From an uncultured Helicobacter sp. (lineage in GTDB: Bacteria; Campylobacterota; Campylobacteria; Campylobacterales; Helicobacteraceae), in NCBI RefSeq assembly GCF_937906905.1, contig NZ_CALERY010000002.1:124001-188000 (forward strand): DNA of 64,000 nt. The letters are read 5' to 3'. Made by a program: the position numbers and the translations under genes. Under the pieces are notes generated by a model. The model had not been told where the DNA came from and searched no databases. It was given only the letters and a program-made list of their open reading frames with translations. The stretch's first letter is position 1. Each line of letters begins with the position of its first letter. Positions 20,129 through 28,323 of the stretch are shown one piece after another.

Positions 20129-21987
20129 GCCAAGAACCCTACAAAGCCCAAACCACAAGCCAAGAATCCACAGAATCCAACTCGGTGCTTGAGTGCTTTA
20201 TCCAAGAATGCCTAGCTCTCATGCAGCACAACCCCACAGCACATGCCATAACCCAAGCCCGCTATGCCCTAAGCCGCGCAAACATGCTAACCCCAGCTAT
20301 CAGTAGTGAGCTAGATTCTCTACTCCTAGAGCAAAAAGAGCCTATCACAATCGCTATTGTCGGGCAATTCTCCAGTGGGAAGAGCACATTTCTCAATGCA
20401 CTTTTAGGGCAAGAAATCCTGCCTAGTGGGATTACGCCTATCACTGCTAAAGTCTGTAAAATCTGCTATGGAGATGAATACAGCCTGCATGTGCGCTACA
20501 AAGATGGCAGCCTCACGCAAAAGCCCCTTGACTTTCTCCACTCGATCGATACGCTAGAGAATATGAAAATTACAGATTTTACACTCTGCGCGCCCTGTGA
20601 AATCCTGCGATCTCTTAGCCTGCTTGATACGCCCGGATTTAACTCCCAAAACGCCATTGACACAGAGACAACAAATGCGATTCTAAAGCGTGTAGATGGG
20701 ATTATCTGGCTCTCTCTTATCGATAATGTCGGCAAGCAGAGCGAGAAAGATATCTTGCATGCTCATGTCCGCCAATACGCCTCCAAAGCCCTCTGTGTGC
20801 TTAATCAAAAAGACCGCCTAAAAGATGAAAGCGAGATTGCCACGAGCCTGGAGTATGCTAGAAGCGCCTTTAGAGGGATATTTAGCCAGATTATCCCTAT
20901 TTCTGCCAAGCTCGCGTTGCAAGCCCAAAATAGTCATGATAGTAGCAATAGCGCGCAAATGCTCACAGAATCCAATATCAACGCTGTGCTAGAATTTATC
21001 AATACCCAGTTTGCAAACAATGCAAGCGCGCTTAAAGAGCGTAAAATCCTGCGCAAACTCCGCACCATCATCACCCAAGCCCGCTGGCATATCCATCGCG
21101 CACGCAAAGGCATAAAATCCTACAAAAAAGCACTTGAAAGCCTTGATAGTTCTATGCGTGTCCATGCGCTTCAAAGCGGGTTGGAGAAAGAGTTTAAATC
21201 ACTTTTTCTGCGCTATGATAGCGCGCTTGAGAATCTCGCACAAAGCATTTTTGCCAAGCTTGAAGAAGTGGAATTTGAGCTACCATTTATGCGAAAAGGT
21301 CTGCTTGGATTCCAGCGCGAGGATTTGAGCAAGCATCGAGCTATCATCATTCCTAAAGACACGCTTATTAGCAGATTTGGTAGTGATGAAAACACCATAG
21401 CAGTGGAGCTACGCACGCTTGGCTTTAGTATCGGGGCATTTGGGGAAGCATTTGGAGCATTTGTGCGAGACGAGCTAGAATCACTACTCCACACTGCTAG
21501 TGTGCTAGAGCTGGATTCTAGGCTTGCTATGGCGGGTGAGCAGGGGTGGAATCTAGCTCAAAGCACCATTCATGCGCTACTTTTTAGCACCACCCAGCCC
21601 ATACTCACAAGGCTTCAAAGCACGCTCGATTCCCTCAAGCTTCTCATCACCCTAAACTACCCCAATGCCCTAACGCTCGCACTCACCACGCTTGATAGTA
21701 AAATCCAATACGCCCTGCACAAGCACAAACAAAATCCAAAAGACTTCGCGCTTTTTACCCCCACGCTAGAAAATATCCGCGATAGCCTAAATACAGCGCT
21801 GCATTTCCTAAGCTTCCAAGACAAACTCTCTCTCCAAAATGCACTCTACAAAAAAACACTCTGGGAGCTAAGTCAAGCCTACATGGAGTGCGCACAATCA
21901 GGCACACAAGCGCTAGCGCCCATAGAATCTAGCCTCGAGACAAAAGCACATATACTAGCGCAATTGCTCCATAAGCAGACTAAGTAG
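20125..21987 (+). CDS. Dynamin-like GTPase, second of a pair
   Basis: The partner GTPase of the preceding gene, coupled by ATGA overlap. The G domain begins near residue 70: P-loop GQFSSGKST near 79, the Thr of switch I in SGITPITAK, DTPG near 167, and NQKD (G4) near 226. The remainder (320-620) is helical with a hydrophobic stretch around the phenylalanine/glycine-rich segment FSIGAFGEAFGAF, a candidate membrane-contacting paddle. The 620 residues agree with the second member of the C. jejuni pair. It ends about 50 bases before tRNA-Ser. Confidence 0.88.
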   Translation: MSQEPYKAQTTSQESTESNSVLECFIQECLALMQHNPTAHAITQARYALSRANMLTPAISSELDSLLLEQKEPITIAIVGQFSSGKSTFLNALLGQEILPSGITPITAKVCKICYGDEYSLHVRYKDGSLTQKPLDFLHSIDTLENMKITDFTLCAPCEILRSLSLLDTPGFNSQNAIDTETTNAILKRVDGIIWLSLIDNVGKQSEKDILHAHVRQYASKALCVLNQKDRLKDESEIATSLEYARSAFRGIFSQIIPISAKLALQAQNSHDSSNSAQMLTESNINAVLEFINTQFANNASALKERKILRKLRTIITQARWHIHRARKGIKSYKKALESLDSSMRVHALQSGLEKEFKSLFLRYDSALENLAQSIFAKLEEVEFELPFMRKGLLGFQREDLSKHRAIIIPKDTLISRFGSDENTIAVELRTLGFSIGAFGEAFGAFVRDELESLLHTASVLELDSRLAMAGEQGWNLAQSTIHALLFSTTQPILTRLQSTLDSLKLLITLNYPNALTLALTTLDSKIQYALHKHKQNPKDFALFTPTLENIRDSLNTALHFLSFQDKLSLQNALYKKTLWELSQAYMECAQSGTQALAPIESSLETKAHILAQLLHKQTK

Positions 21988-22023
21988 ATTGACCTTATTT
22001 TATGGATTCTGCGGAGATTTTGC

Positions 22024-22029
22024 TATAAT
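22024..22029 (+). promoter_or_regulatory. -10 box for tRNA-Ser
   Basis: A perfect TATAAT with upstream TTGC lies 9 bases before the mature tRNA 5' end. No -35 box at proper spacing is visible, which is usual for Helicobacter housekeeping promoters. Confidence 0.6.
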
Positions 22030-22038
22030 GTCGGCTTT

Positions 22039-22126
22039 AGAGAGGTGTCCGAGTGGTTGAAGGAGCACGCCTGGAACGCGTGTAAGGTGCAAGCCTTCGA
22101 GGGTTCGAATCCCTTCCTCTCTGCCA
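22039..22126 (+). tRNA. tRNA-Ser (anticodon GGA), CCA encoded
   Basis: The 88 bases fold as a class II tRNA. The acceptor stem pairs AGAGAGG (22039-22045) with CCTCTCT (22116-22122), followed by discriminator G and encoded CCA. The anticodon loop CTGGAAC carries GGA for serine. A long variable arm follows, and the T arm contains GGTTCGAATCC. There is no integrase gene nearby, so it does not look like an occupied attachment site. Confidence 0.97.
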
Positions 22127-22240
22127 TACTTGCGCAATATGTCCCCAATCTTTCTTGCAAATGTTTTATCTAAAGTTACATCTACTTCACATGCAGCTTG
22201 ACGCACAAGTCTTTATCTATTAGATTTTCAGCTACTTTTA

Positions 22241-23650
22241 CTATCTCTGGCGCAATGCTTCGCGCACTTCCTCACGATCATCAAAATGCTCTATGTGATC
22301 GCCGATGATTTGACAGGTCTCATCGCCTTTGCCAAGGATTAGCAGAATCTCATTTGGCGCGAGATTCTGCACAGCATGGCGGATACTTGCTCGCCGATTG
22401 GTATCGATATGGATAGGCTTAGATTCTGGTGTATTAAAGTCCGGAATCCCCTGCAAAATATCATCAATAATCCCTTGTGGATCTTCGCTGCGCGGATTAT
22501 CACTAGTGATATAAAGTCTTTTGGCGTATTTGTAGGCACATGCACCCATTTTTGGGCGCTTGCTCCTGTCTCGATCGCCACCTGCGCCAAATACCACCAC
22601 AATATCGCGCCCAATAAAGCTCTCAAATATCGCTTCCATGCCATCGTGTGTATGCGCAAAATCTACTAGCACAAGTGGCTCCTCGCTCACCACTTCCATG
22701 CGCCCTTCCACTCCGCCAAAGCGCTCTAATGCCTGCGCGATAGATTCTAGCTCCGCACCGCTTATGATACGCACGCAAGTGATTGCGGCTAAAATGTTAT
22801 AGAGATTATGCTTACCATAAAGCTGGGCATGGACTACTGCGCGCTCGATTGCGCTATGCCTAGCAAAGCTTACAGAATCCACCCGCGCATGGGAATCTCT
22901 CCTGGCTCCACCCGCCACTAAACTATCGGTATCTAGGCTAGATTCTGGTAGCCTTAAGCTCACATGCGCAGTTATCCCCCGATCGAGGCTATAAGCATCG
23001 ACTTTGCAGTTGGCGTTAGATTCTATGGCGTAAGTAATAACATCTTGGGGATTATAGAGCGCGCGCTTCTCATCAGCATTGATGATTTTCGCGCCAGAAT
23101 TTAGCGCAGAGTCTAGGAAAAAGCTGTTTTTCACGCGGATATATTCTTCTTGGGTCTTGTGGTAGTCAAGGTGGTCGCTGGTAATGTTGGTTAGGATTCT
23201 AGCTACAAATGTTATGCCCGCTATACGCTCTTGCTCGATAGCATGTGAGCTTACTTCCATGACGACAAACTCACACTCCCGCACCATGTCAAAAATCTCA
23301 TAAAGCTCGAGCACACTAGGGGTGGTTAGCCCCTTTGGTTTTAGGCGTTTGTCATTGGCAAATACCCCTCGTGTGCCAATGAGCGCGCAGGATCGGGAGA
23401 GGTCAAGCAGCAGCGAGTAGATGATAGCTGATGTGGTGGTTTTGCCATTGGTGCCGGTTATGCCAATGATTTTTGGCAATGGGGCAAAAAGCCCAGGAAG
23501 CTCGTGGGCATCTATTGTAGGGTGGTTTGGAGCGAAAGGAGCGTTGCGCTTGGTGCGCACAAAAAGCGTAGCAGAATCCAGCTCCCGAGAATCATCGCTT
23601 AGATACTCATAGGCGACACCCTCATGCGTGCAGGATTTAGCGATTTTCAT
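22241..23650 (-). CDS. murE: UDP-MurNAc-tripeptide synthetase MurE
   Basis: A cytoplasmic Mur ligase that adds the third residue (meso-diaminopimelate in Helicobacter) to UDP-MurNAc-L-Ala-D-Glu. The P-loop GITGTNGKTTTS lies near residue 63; TSDHLDYH near 155 and the DNPR motif (TSDNPRSEDP) near 385 are signatures, the latter marking diaminopimelate specificity. A serine/aspartate-rich insertion sits around residues 230-260 and contains LDTDS and VDSVS from the octamer repeat. The start overlaps the stop of the ccoS-fqrB frame by four bases. Confidence 0.95.
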   Translation of the reverse strand: MKIAKSCTHEGVAYEYLSDDSRELDSATLFVRTKRNAPFAPNHPTIDAHELPGLFAPLPKIIGITGTNGKTTTSAIIYSLLLDLSRSCALIGTRGVFANDKRLKPKGLTTPSVLELYEIFDMVRECEFVVMEVSSHAIEQERIAGITFVARILTNITSDHLDYHKTQEEYIRVKNSFFLDSALNSGAKIINADEKRALYNPQDVITYAIESNANCKVDAYSLDRGITAHVSLRLPESSLDTDSLVAGGARRDSHARVDSVSFARHSAIERAVVHAQLYGKHNLYNILAAITCVRIISGAELESIAQALERFGGVEGRMEVVSEEPLVLVDFAHTHDGMEAIFESFIGRDIVVVFGAGGDRDRSKRPKMGACAYKYAKRLYITSDNPRSEDPQGIIDDILQGIPDFNTPESKPIHIDTNRRASIRHAVQNLAPNEILLILGKGDETCQIIGDHIEHFDDREEVREALRQR

Positions 23651-24834
23651 TTGCTAGCAAGATAGGAGATGATTTTCTCTGCTTGCGCGATTGCAGTAGC
23701 CACAGACGCACCAGATTTAAACATAATATCCCCCGCGGCAAACACACCTTCAACCGAAGTTTCTAGATTCTCGCTGACTTTTGGGATATTGTTTTCATCA
23801 AGCTCGATTTGGCATTTTTTCAAAAAATCCACAGGCGATGAACCACCAATGGCATAAATAGCGCGATCAAATATATCACTGCTGCCGTCATTGTAATGCA
23901 CTTGGATTTTGCCCTCGCTATCACTTAGACTCTCGATATCCACGCCAAGCTTAGTTTTGAGCGCACCTTTGGCGATGACATCTTCGAGAGCCTGTTTATT
24001 GACATCGTTGATTCTGGCAAATTCTGTGCGACGATAATTTAGTGTAACATCATGTGTGGCACACAGGTCAATCGCGTATTCTACTGCCGAGTTCCCACCA
24101 CCTACGATGAGCAGGCGTTCATTTGATTGGATAGTTGAGGTGTTGTAATTGACTTGGCGCAGGAGGGTCGATGGGACTTTGTAGCTAGGTTTGTTTGGTT
24201 GTCCCATTTTGCCAATGGCGATGATGGCATAGCACGCATTTAGAGTGGTGTTGGAGCTGGTGCGGATAAGCAGGCTTCCATCATCTTGCTTTTGGATAGA
24301 TTCTACATCATGCTCATAGGCGATATTGATATGGTGCTTGGCTAGGAGCTCATCAAACATCGCTAGCGCGCCTTCTTTGTTTGTATCACTAAAGTCAATC
24401 GCGCCTTTTAGCTCCACATGCTCGCCTTTATAATCACGATCCACGCGTTTGCCATCTTTGTAGAATTTACGCAGCGTGGCATTATGCTCTTTGCCTTTTT
24501 CCAGCAGGATACAGCTGTTTGCGCCATTTTCACCTAGATTTTTTAGCGCACATTCTACTGCTGCACTAATCCCGCCTGGACCTGCGCCAATAACCGCCAA
24601 AGTGTAGTGATTCATAGTTTGCTCCTTTATGTGTGTGTTGTGTTGGGCAAGCTTGCGCTGGGAGATGGCGTAGGAGAGATTAAGATCCTCCACGCTATCA
24701 AATAGCGCGCCATGTGTGATTTTGTTAGCATCATCAAACTGCCCGCTCCTAAGCCCCCAGAGAAACACTATAAGCCCGATGAGCCCGATGAGCAAGGAGA
24801 CAATGAGCATGATTGTGATGACTTCAGTATTCAC
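23647..24834 (-). CDS. fqrB: CcoS joined in frame to flavodoxin/NADP reductase FqrB
   Basis: A single 395-residue frame holds two proteins that are normally separate. Residues 1-73 are CcoS-like: one transmembrane helix followed by the family motif FLWGLRSGQFDD, a factor for cbb3 oxidase assembly. Residues 74-395 begin MNHYTLAVIGAGPGG and match FqrB (HP1164), a two-dinucleotide-domain flavoprotein that passes electrons between NADPH and flavodoxin; GGGNSAVEYA is the NAD(P) motif and GDIMFKSGAS the C-terminal FAD motif. No stop separates the parts, but a strong ribosome site precedes the internal ATG at 24615, so free FqrB (23647-24615) is probably also made. The frame overlaps maf upstream and murE downstream by four bases each. 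Confidence 0.85.
   Translation of the reverse strand: MNTEVITIMLIVSLLIGLIGLIVFLWGLRSGQFDDANKITHGALFDSVEDLNLSYAISQRKLAQHNTHIKEQTMNHYTLAVIGAGPGGISAAVECALKNLGENGANSCILLEKGKEHNATLRKFYKDGKRVDRDYKGEHVELKGAIDFSDTNKEGALAMFDELLAKHHINIAYEHDVESIQKQDDGSLLIRTSSNTTLNACYAIIAIGKMGQPNKPSYKVPSTLLRQVNYNTSTIQSNERLLIVGGGNSAVEYAIDLCATHDVTLNYRRTEFARINDVNKQALEDVIAKGALKTKLGVDIESLSDSEGKIQVHYNDGSSDIFDRAIYAIGGSSPVDFLKKCQIELDENNIPKVSENLETSVEGVFAAGDIMFKSGASVATAIAQAEKIISYLASK
24622..24628 (-). promoter_or_regulatory. Internal ribosome binding site before fqrB ATG
   Basis: On the minus strand AAAGGAG lies six bases before the ATG at 24615, within the joined ccoS-fqrB frame. Such a site has no purpose unless translation starts there, so it decides for independent synthesis of FqrB. 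Confidence 0.75.
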
Positions 24835-25457
24835 AGCAGCCCCAAAAATACTAAAAGCTTCTCTATACTAAGCCCTAGTGCGCTGGATTCTAGTCCTACT
24901 TGTGTGCGGATATAGCGCCTATGAAAACCCTCCACCATGACACACCCAGCTTTACCCCGCCACAAGCCAGAATCCACATACTCGCGCAAATGAGCTTCAT
25001 CAAAGCGCCCTAACTCCAAATGACACGCACTCATGTCAGTAAAACTCCCTCTCTGGCTCTTGTAGGCAAGAGCTGTGAGAATGCTCACCCGCTTGGTGCT
25101 TTGGAATTCTAGCATATTTATAGCTTCTTGTTTATTTTTGGCTTTGCGAAGTAGCTTGCCCTCCACGCTTACCACACTATCAGCACAGAGAATCCCACCA
25201 CGCAGAGCATCTTCTAGCTTGTTTTCTTGCGCAAGCACAAAAAGGGTGGATTCTAGCTTTTTGATACATGCCATATAGGCAAAGCACTTAGGATCACTGA
25301 TTGCCAAGCTCTCCTCATCAAACCCGCTTTCAATTTGCGCAAAAGCAATCCCTTGCGAGCGCAATATCTCTGCTCGCACAGGGCTTAGGCTAGCAAGAAG
25401 CAGTGGAGGGGTGGTGCTGGTGGGACTAGCGCAAGACATAGCAGGTGTGGCAGACAT
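24831..25457 (-). CDS. maf: Maf-like nucleotide pyrophosphatase
   Basis: A house-cleaning nucleoside triphosphate pyrophosphatase of the Maf family that hydrolyses modified or non-standard nucleotides. The N-terminal LLASLSPVRAEIL corresponds to the family SxRR-type motif, with Val-Arg here; CADSVVSVEG supplies the acidic active-site motif, and YVDSGLWRGKAG corresponds to the usual C-terminal block. The start is uncertain: the frame is open to a GTG at 25487, with ATGs at 25457 and 25439, and none has a good ribosome site. First gene of the maf-ccoS/fqrB-murE operon. Confidence 0.85.
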   Translation of the reverse strand: MSATPAMSCASPTSTTPPLLLASLSPVRAEILRSQGIAFAQIESGFDEESLAISDPKCFAYMACIKKLESTLFVLAQENKLEDALRGGILCADSVVSVEGKLLRKAKNKQEAINMLEFQSTKRVSILTALAYKSQRGSFTDMSACHLELGRFDEAHLREYVDSGLWRGKAGCVMVEGFHRRYIRTQVGLESSALGLSIEKLLVFLGLL

Positions 25458-25517
25458 GAAAAGTGTGGCAGAATCTAAATCCACCACGATTGTGCTTGAT
25501 TTTAGATTCTGCCATGT

Positions 25518-26057
25518 CTAGGAGCGTTTAGCAAAGATTGAAGCATCAAATTGATTGAAATTATGCGATGATGTGGTAGTGCCTCTGCCAAAAAGGCTTT
25601 CTCCAGCAATCGCCTCTGCAAGCGCACTTAGACTTTGTGTAATCTCTGTCATCTTATCCTGCATATAGCCCACAAACCCGCTAAAATCTCCGCGATCAAG
25701 CAGCGGCATGGGAGAAGGATTTTCTAGCTCGATTTTCCTCGCCCCTACTTTGGCGCTAAGCGTGGAGTCAAACAGCTCATTCCCCATGAATTTGCATTGT
25801 GCGATTTGCTCTTGGATTTGATAGATTGTGAGCTGATCTTGGATTTCATCATTGCCAAGTGCGTTAGCGGATTCTAGGATTTTTTTGCAGGTGTTTTTAA
25901 GGATTTGCAGTGCGCCTGTGAGCTCATTTGCACTTTTGATATCCTCGCCGAAATCTTGAATCCGCTGGGATTTGTAGAGAGGGATTTGGATTTTCTGCTC
26001 GAGCCCAAACTCACCGACATATTTTTTGAATGTTTCTAGAATGTCTTTTTGCTGCAT
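25518..26057 (-). CDS. Probable flagellar FliS co-chaperone (HP1076-like)
   Basis: A 179-residue, mostly helical soluble protein. Three things point to an HP1076-type partner of the flagellin chaperone FliS. It neighbours csd4 divergently, as HP1076 neighbours HP1075. A GG-N10-GC sigma-54-like promoter lies upstream, as for mid-class flagellar genes. The segment MGNELFDSTLSAKVGA (about 95-110) resembles the flagellin pattern FNGxxLLxGxFS..VGA. AGGAG precedes the ATG. I recognise it from context more than from sequence, so the function is a likely inference, not a firm call. Confidence 0.6.
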   Translation of the reverse strand: MQQKDILETFKKYVGEFGLEQKIQIPLYKSQRIQDFGEDIKSANELTGALQILKNTCKKILESANALGNDEIQDQLTIYQIQEQIAQCKFMGNELFDSTLSAKVGARKIELENPSPMPLLDRGDFSGFVGYMQDKMTEITQSLSALAEAIAGESLFGRGTTTSSHNFNQFDASIFAKRS

Positions 26058-26088
26058 GGCTACTCCTGCTGTGATTTGCTTGGTGATG

Positions 26089-26106
26089 AAGCATTTTTCG
26101 TTCCTT
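26089..26106 (-). promoter_or_regulatory. Sigma-54-like promoter for the HP1076-like gene
   Basis: On the minus strand AAGGAAC and TGCTT place GG (26103-26104) and GC (26091-26092) exactly ten bases apart, the -24/-12 arrangement of RpoN promoters. It lies about 32 bases upstream of the start codon. Confidence 0.6.
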
Positions 26107-26180
26107 TAAGCTACCATTGTGCGTGCTACACGCTTAGTGCATGCAATACAGCGTATTTATGTAGGATTGCGCAAGTTTGC

Positions 26181-26186
26181 TATAAT
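26181..26186 (+). promoter_or_regulatory. -10 box for csd4
   Basis: TATAAT preceded by TTTGC, about 57 bases before the csd4 ATG; typical Helicobacter housekeeping promoter without a clear -35. Confidence 0.55.
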
Positions 26187-26242
26187 CCGCGCTTTACTTG
26201 AGTTTAGCTTTGTGTTTGATTCTCTGCTATTAAGGAGTGGCG

Positions 26243-28309
26243 ATGTTTGCGAGATTTGGGTTGAAAGTCTGCTGGCAGGCTAGTTGTTGTATCATCGTGG
26301 GACTGCTTGGGGTATTTGCGCAAGCTCATGCGACACCTGTGAGCGCGATTGATTTTGAGGTTGTGAAAAAGGAGGCTTCAAGCTCACCTACACTGCTCCT
26401 GCTAGGTGGGATACAGGGCGATGAGCCAGGCGGATTTAACGCGACAAATATCTTTCTCAACCACTACACACTAAAACGCGGTAGTGTCTGGGTGGTCCCT
26501 GTGCTAAACCCTCACTCCATGCTGCGTAATCACCGCGGAATCTATGATGACATGAATCGCAAGTTTGCCAAGCTCGATCCTAAAGACCCCGAAGCCCCAC
26601 TCATTGAGCATGTCAAAACGCTCATTAGAGATGAGCGCGTGCAGGTGGTGCTACATTTGCACGATGGGAGCGGATTCTACCGCCCAAGCTTTGAAAGCAA
26701 GCTTGCTAATCCCAATCGCTGGGGCAACTGCACTGTTATCGATCAAGATGTGCTAGAGGGCGTAAAGTTTGGGGAGCTTAAGGAGATTGGCACCTATATC
26801 ACAGAGCATATCAACTCCCATCTCCTAGCCCCAATCCACCGCTACCATCTCCATAACACAGAGACCGAGCAAAAAGACCCAGAAATGCAAAAGGCTTTGA
26901 CATTTTATGCGATAAATCAAGGCAAACCTGGCTACGCAAATGAAGCGAGCAAAGAGCTTGGTGTGGCACAGAGAGTGTATTACCACCTGTTAGCCATTGA
27001 GGCGCTGCTTACCAAAATTGGCATAGAATACGAACGAGACTTCGAGCTAACCCCCCAAAATGTCCAAAACGCCATCAAAGATCACAGCCAAACTTTTGCC
27101 ATAGAATCTCTCCCTGAGCTCCCACTTTTTGGCTTGCGCCCACTACTTAGCAATTTCCCTATACCTAAGGGCAAGCAAGCTCATGAGATTGCTATCGACT
27201 CTAGCAACAAGATTCTGGGATTTTTGCCCAGAAAAGATGAGCGTGGCAACCCCCAGCTCGTGCTGAAATATGGCAACAATGTCATGACCAAAATCACGCC
27301 AAAATATATCCAGCCCTACGAGGGCAATAGCGCTGCACTAGAATCCATACAAGCCAATATCGATGGAGAGCAGCGCAACATCAGTGTGGGCGAGCGAGTG
27401 CGCGTGGATCGAGAAATAGCCCTGCCTAGACAAATCGCACTTGATGACTCTAGCCATGCACTTATCAAAGTCATAGGGCTTATGGGCAATCCCAGCCACA
27501 TTACCAAATCATCGCTCAATCCAAGCGCAAGCCTTGATAAAGCTGGCAAGCTCTATCGCGCAGAAGTCTATATCCGCCAGAGCCAGCCCCAAGAATCTAA
27601 GGCAGAATCTAGCGGGGATTTTAATCTGGATTCTGCGCCACAGCCTAGTGCGCTAGACTCTAGCCCAAACAGCGAGACAACAGGCAATCCAAGCTCTGTG
27701 CGCGTGCAGGTAAATCTCGCTAATATTCGCGCCAAGCCTAGCGTGGATTCTGCGATTGCTGGCATGGTGGGGCGAGGCATGGAGCTAGAAGTGCTAGATA
27801 GAGTGCAAGCCTCGCAAGGAGAGTGGATCAAAGTGCGTTATATCTATAAAGACGCACAAATTAGTGGCTATATCCTAGCAAACCTTACCAAAGCAGCTAG
27901 TAGTGCGACATCACTTGCGCGCGTGCAGGTAAATCTCGCTAATATTCGCGCCAAGCCTAGCGTGGATTCTGCGATTGTAGCAAAAGCTCCGCGCGGACGG
28001 ATTATGGAAGTGCTAGCGACAGAGTTTATAGAATCTAGTCCAGATTCTACGCCACAGCCTAGCACGCTAGATTCTAGTCAAGCCCCCACACAAGCCTTGC
28101 CACAAAAATGGGCGCAGATCCATTATGTTTATGGCGCCAAAGGTGCAGAGCGCGATATTAAAGGCTGGATTCTAGCGCGCTTGCTTACACCGCTTGATCG
28201 CCACTCTTCTGCGCAATCCACTCCAGTATCCAGCCCCAAGCCCTCGCCAAAACCGCCCAAATACAAGGAGTATTTCGGCGGTATGATCGTGCTTGAGTTT
28301 GCTCAATAA
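26243..28309 (+). CDS. csd4: DL-carboxypeptidase Csd4 with two extra SH3 domains
   Basis: A periplasmic M14-type zinc carboxypeptidase that trims peptidoglycan tripeptides to dipeptides and sets helical shape (Csd4 in H. pylori, Pgp1 in Campylobacter). The ATG at 26243 follows AAGGAG; the GTG at 26237 is too close to it. A signal peptide ends near AQAHA. The unusual ligand set is visible: GGIQGDE (Gln and Glu, near residue 56) and LHLHDG (His, near 137). At 688 residues it is about 250 longer than H. pylori Csd4 as I remember it. The extra C-terminal part has two SH3-like modules beginning VQVNLANIRAKPS at 27706 and 27925, joined by LDSS-rich linkers. The modules may bind the wall. Confidence 0.9.
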   Translation: MFARFGLKVCWQASCCIIVGLLGVFAQAHATPVSAIDFEVVKKEASSSPTLLLLGGIQGDEPGGFNATNIFLNHYTLKRGSVWVVPVLNPHSMLRNHRGIYDDMNRKFAKLDPKDPEAPLIEHVKTLIRDERVQVVLHLHDGSGFYRPSFESKLANPNRWGNCTVIDQDVLEGVKFGELKEIGTYITEHINSHLLAPIHRYHLHNTETEQKDPEMQKALTFYAINQGKPGYANEASKELGVAQRVYYHLLAIEALLTKIGIEYERDFELTPQNVQNAIKDHSQTFAIESLPELPLFGLRPLLSNFPIPKGKQAHEIAIDSSNKILGFLPRKDERGNPQLVLKYGNNVMTKITPKYIQPYEGNSAALESIQANIDGEQRNISVGERVRVDREIALPRQIALDDSSHALIKVIGLMGNPSHITKSSLNPSASLDKAGKLYRAEVYIRQSQPQESKAESSGDFNLDSAPQPSALDSSPNSETTGNPSSVRVQVNLANIRAKPSVDSAIAGMVGRGMELEVLDRVQASQGEWIKVRYIYKDAQISGYILANLTKAASSATSLARVQVNLANIRAKPSVDSAIVAKAPRGRIMEVLATEFIESSPDSTPQPSTLDSSQAPTQALPQKWAQIHYVYGAKGAERDIKGWILARLLTPLDRHSSAQSTPVSSPKPSPKPPKYKEYFGGMIVLEFAQ
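27700..27758 (+). repeat. 59-bp direct repeat in csd4, copy 1
   Basis: Identical base for base to 27919-27977, 219 bases apart and in frame (73 codons). It encodes the first strand of each SH3 module. Perfect identity at synonymous sites points to recent duplication or gene conversion. Confidence 0.9.
27919..27977 (+). repeat. 59-bp direct repeat in csd4, copy 2
   Basis: Second copy of the repeat at 27700-27758; the sequences diverge on both sides. Confidence 0.9.
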
Positions 28310-28323
28310 TTTTTGATAGAGCC

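Noticed and set aside
22127..22206. Minus-strand peptide with protein-like start (RQAACEVDVTLDK) reading into tRNA-Ser
   Set aside because: It runs through the tRNA, has a GTG start without ribosome site and no partner genes. It could be a gene remnant, but support is too thin to list.
22039..22240. tRNA-Ser as an integration site
   Set aside because: No integrase, no direct repeat of the tRNA end, and flanking genes are core genes.
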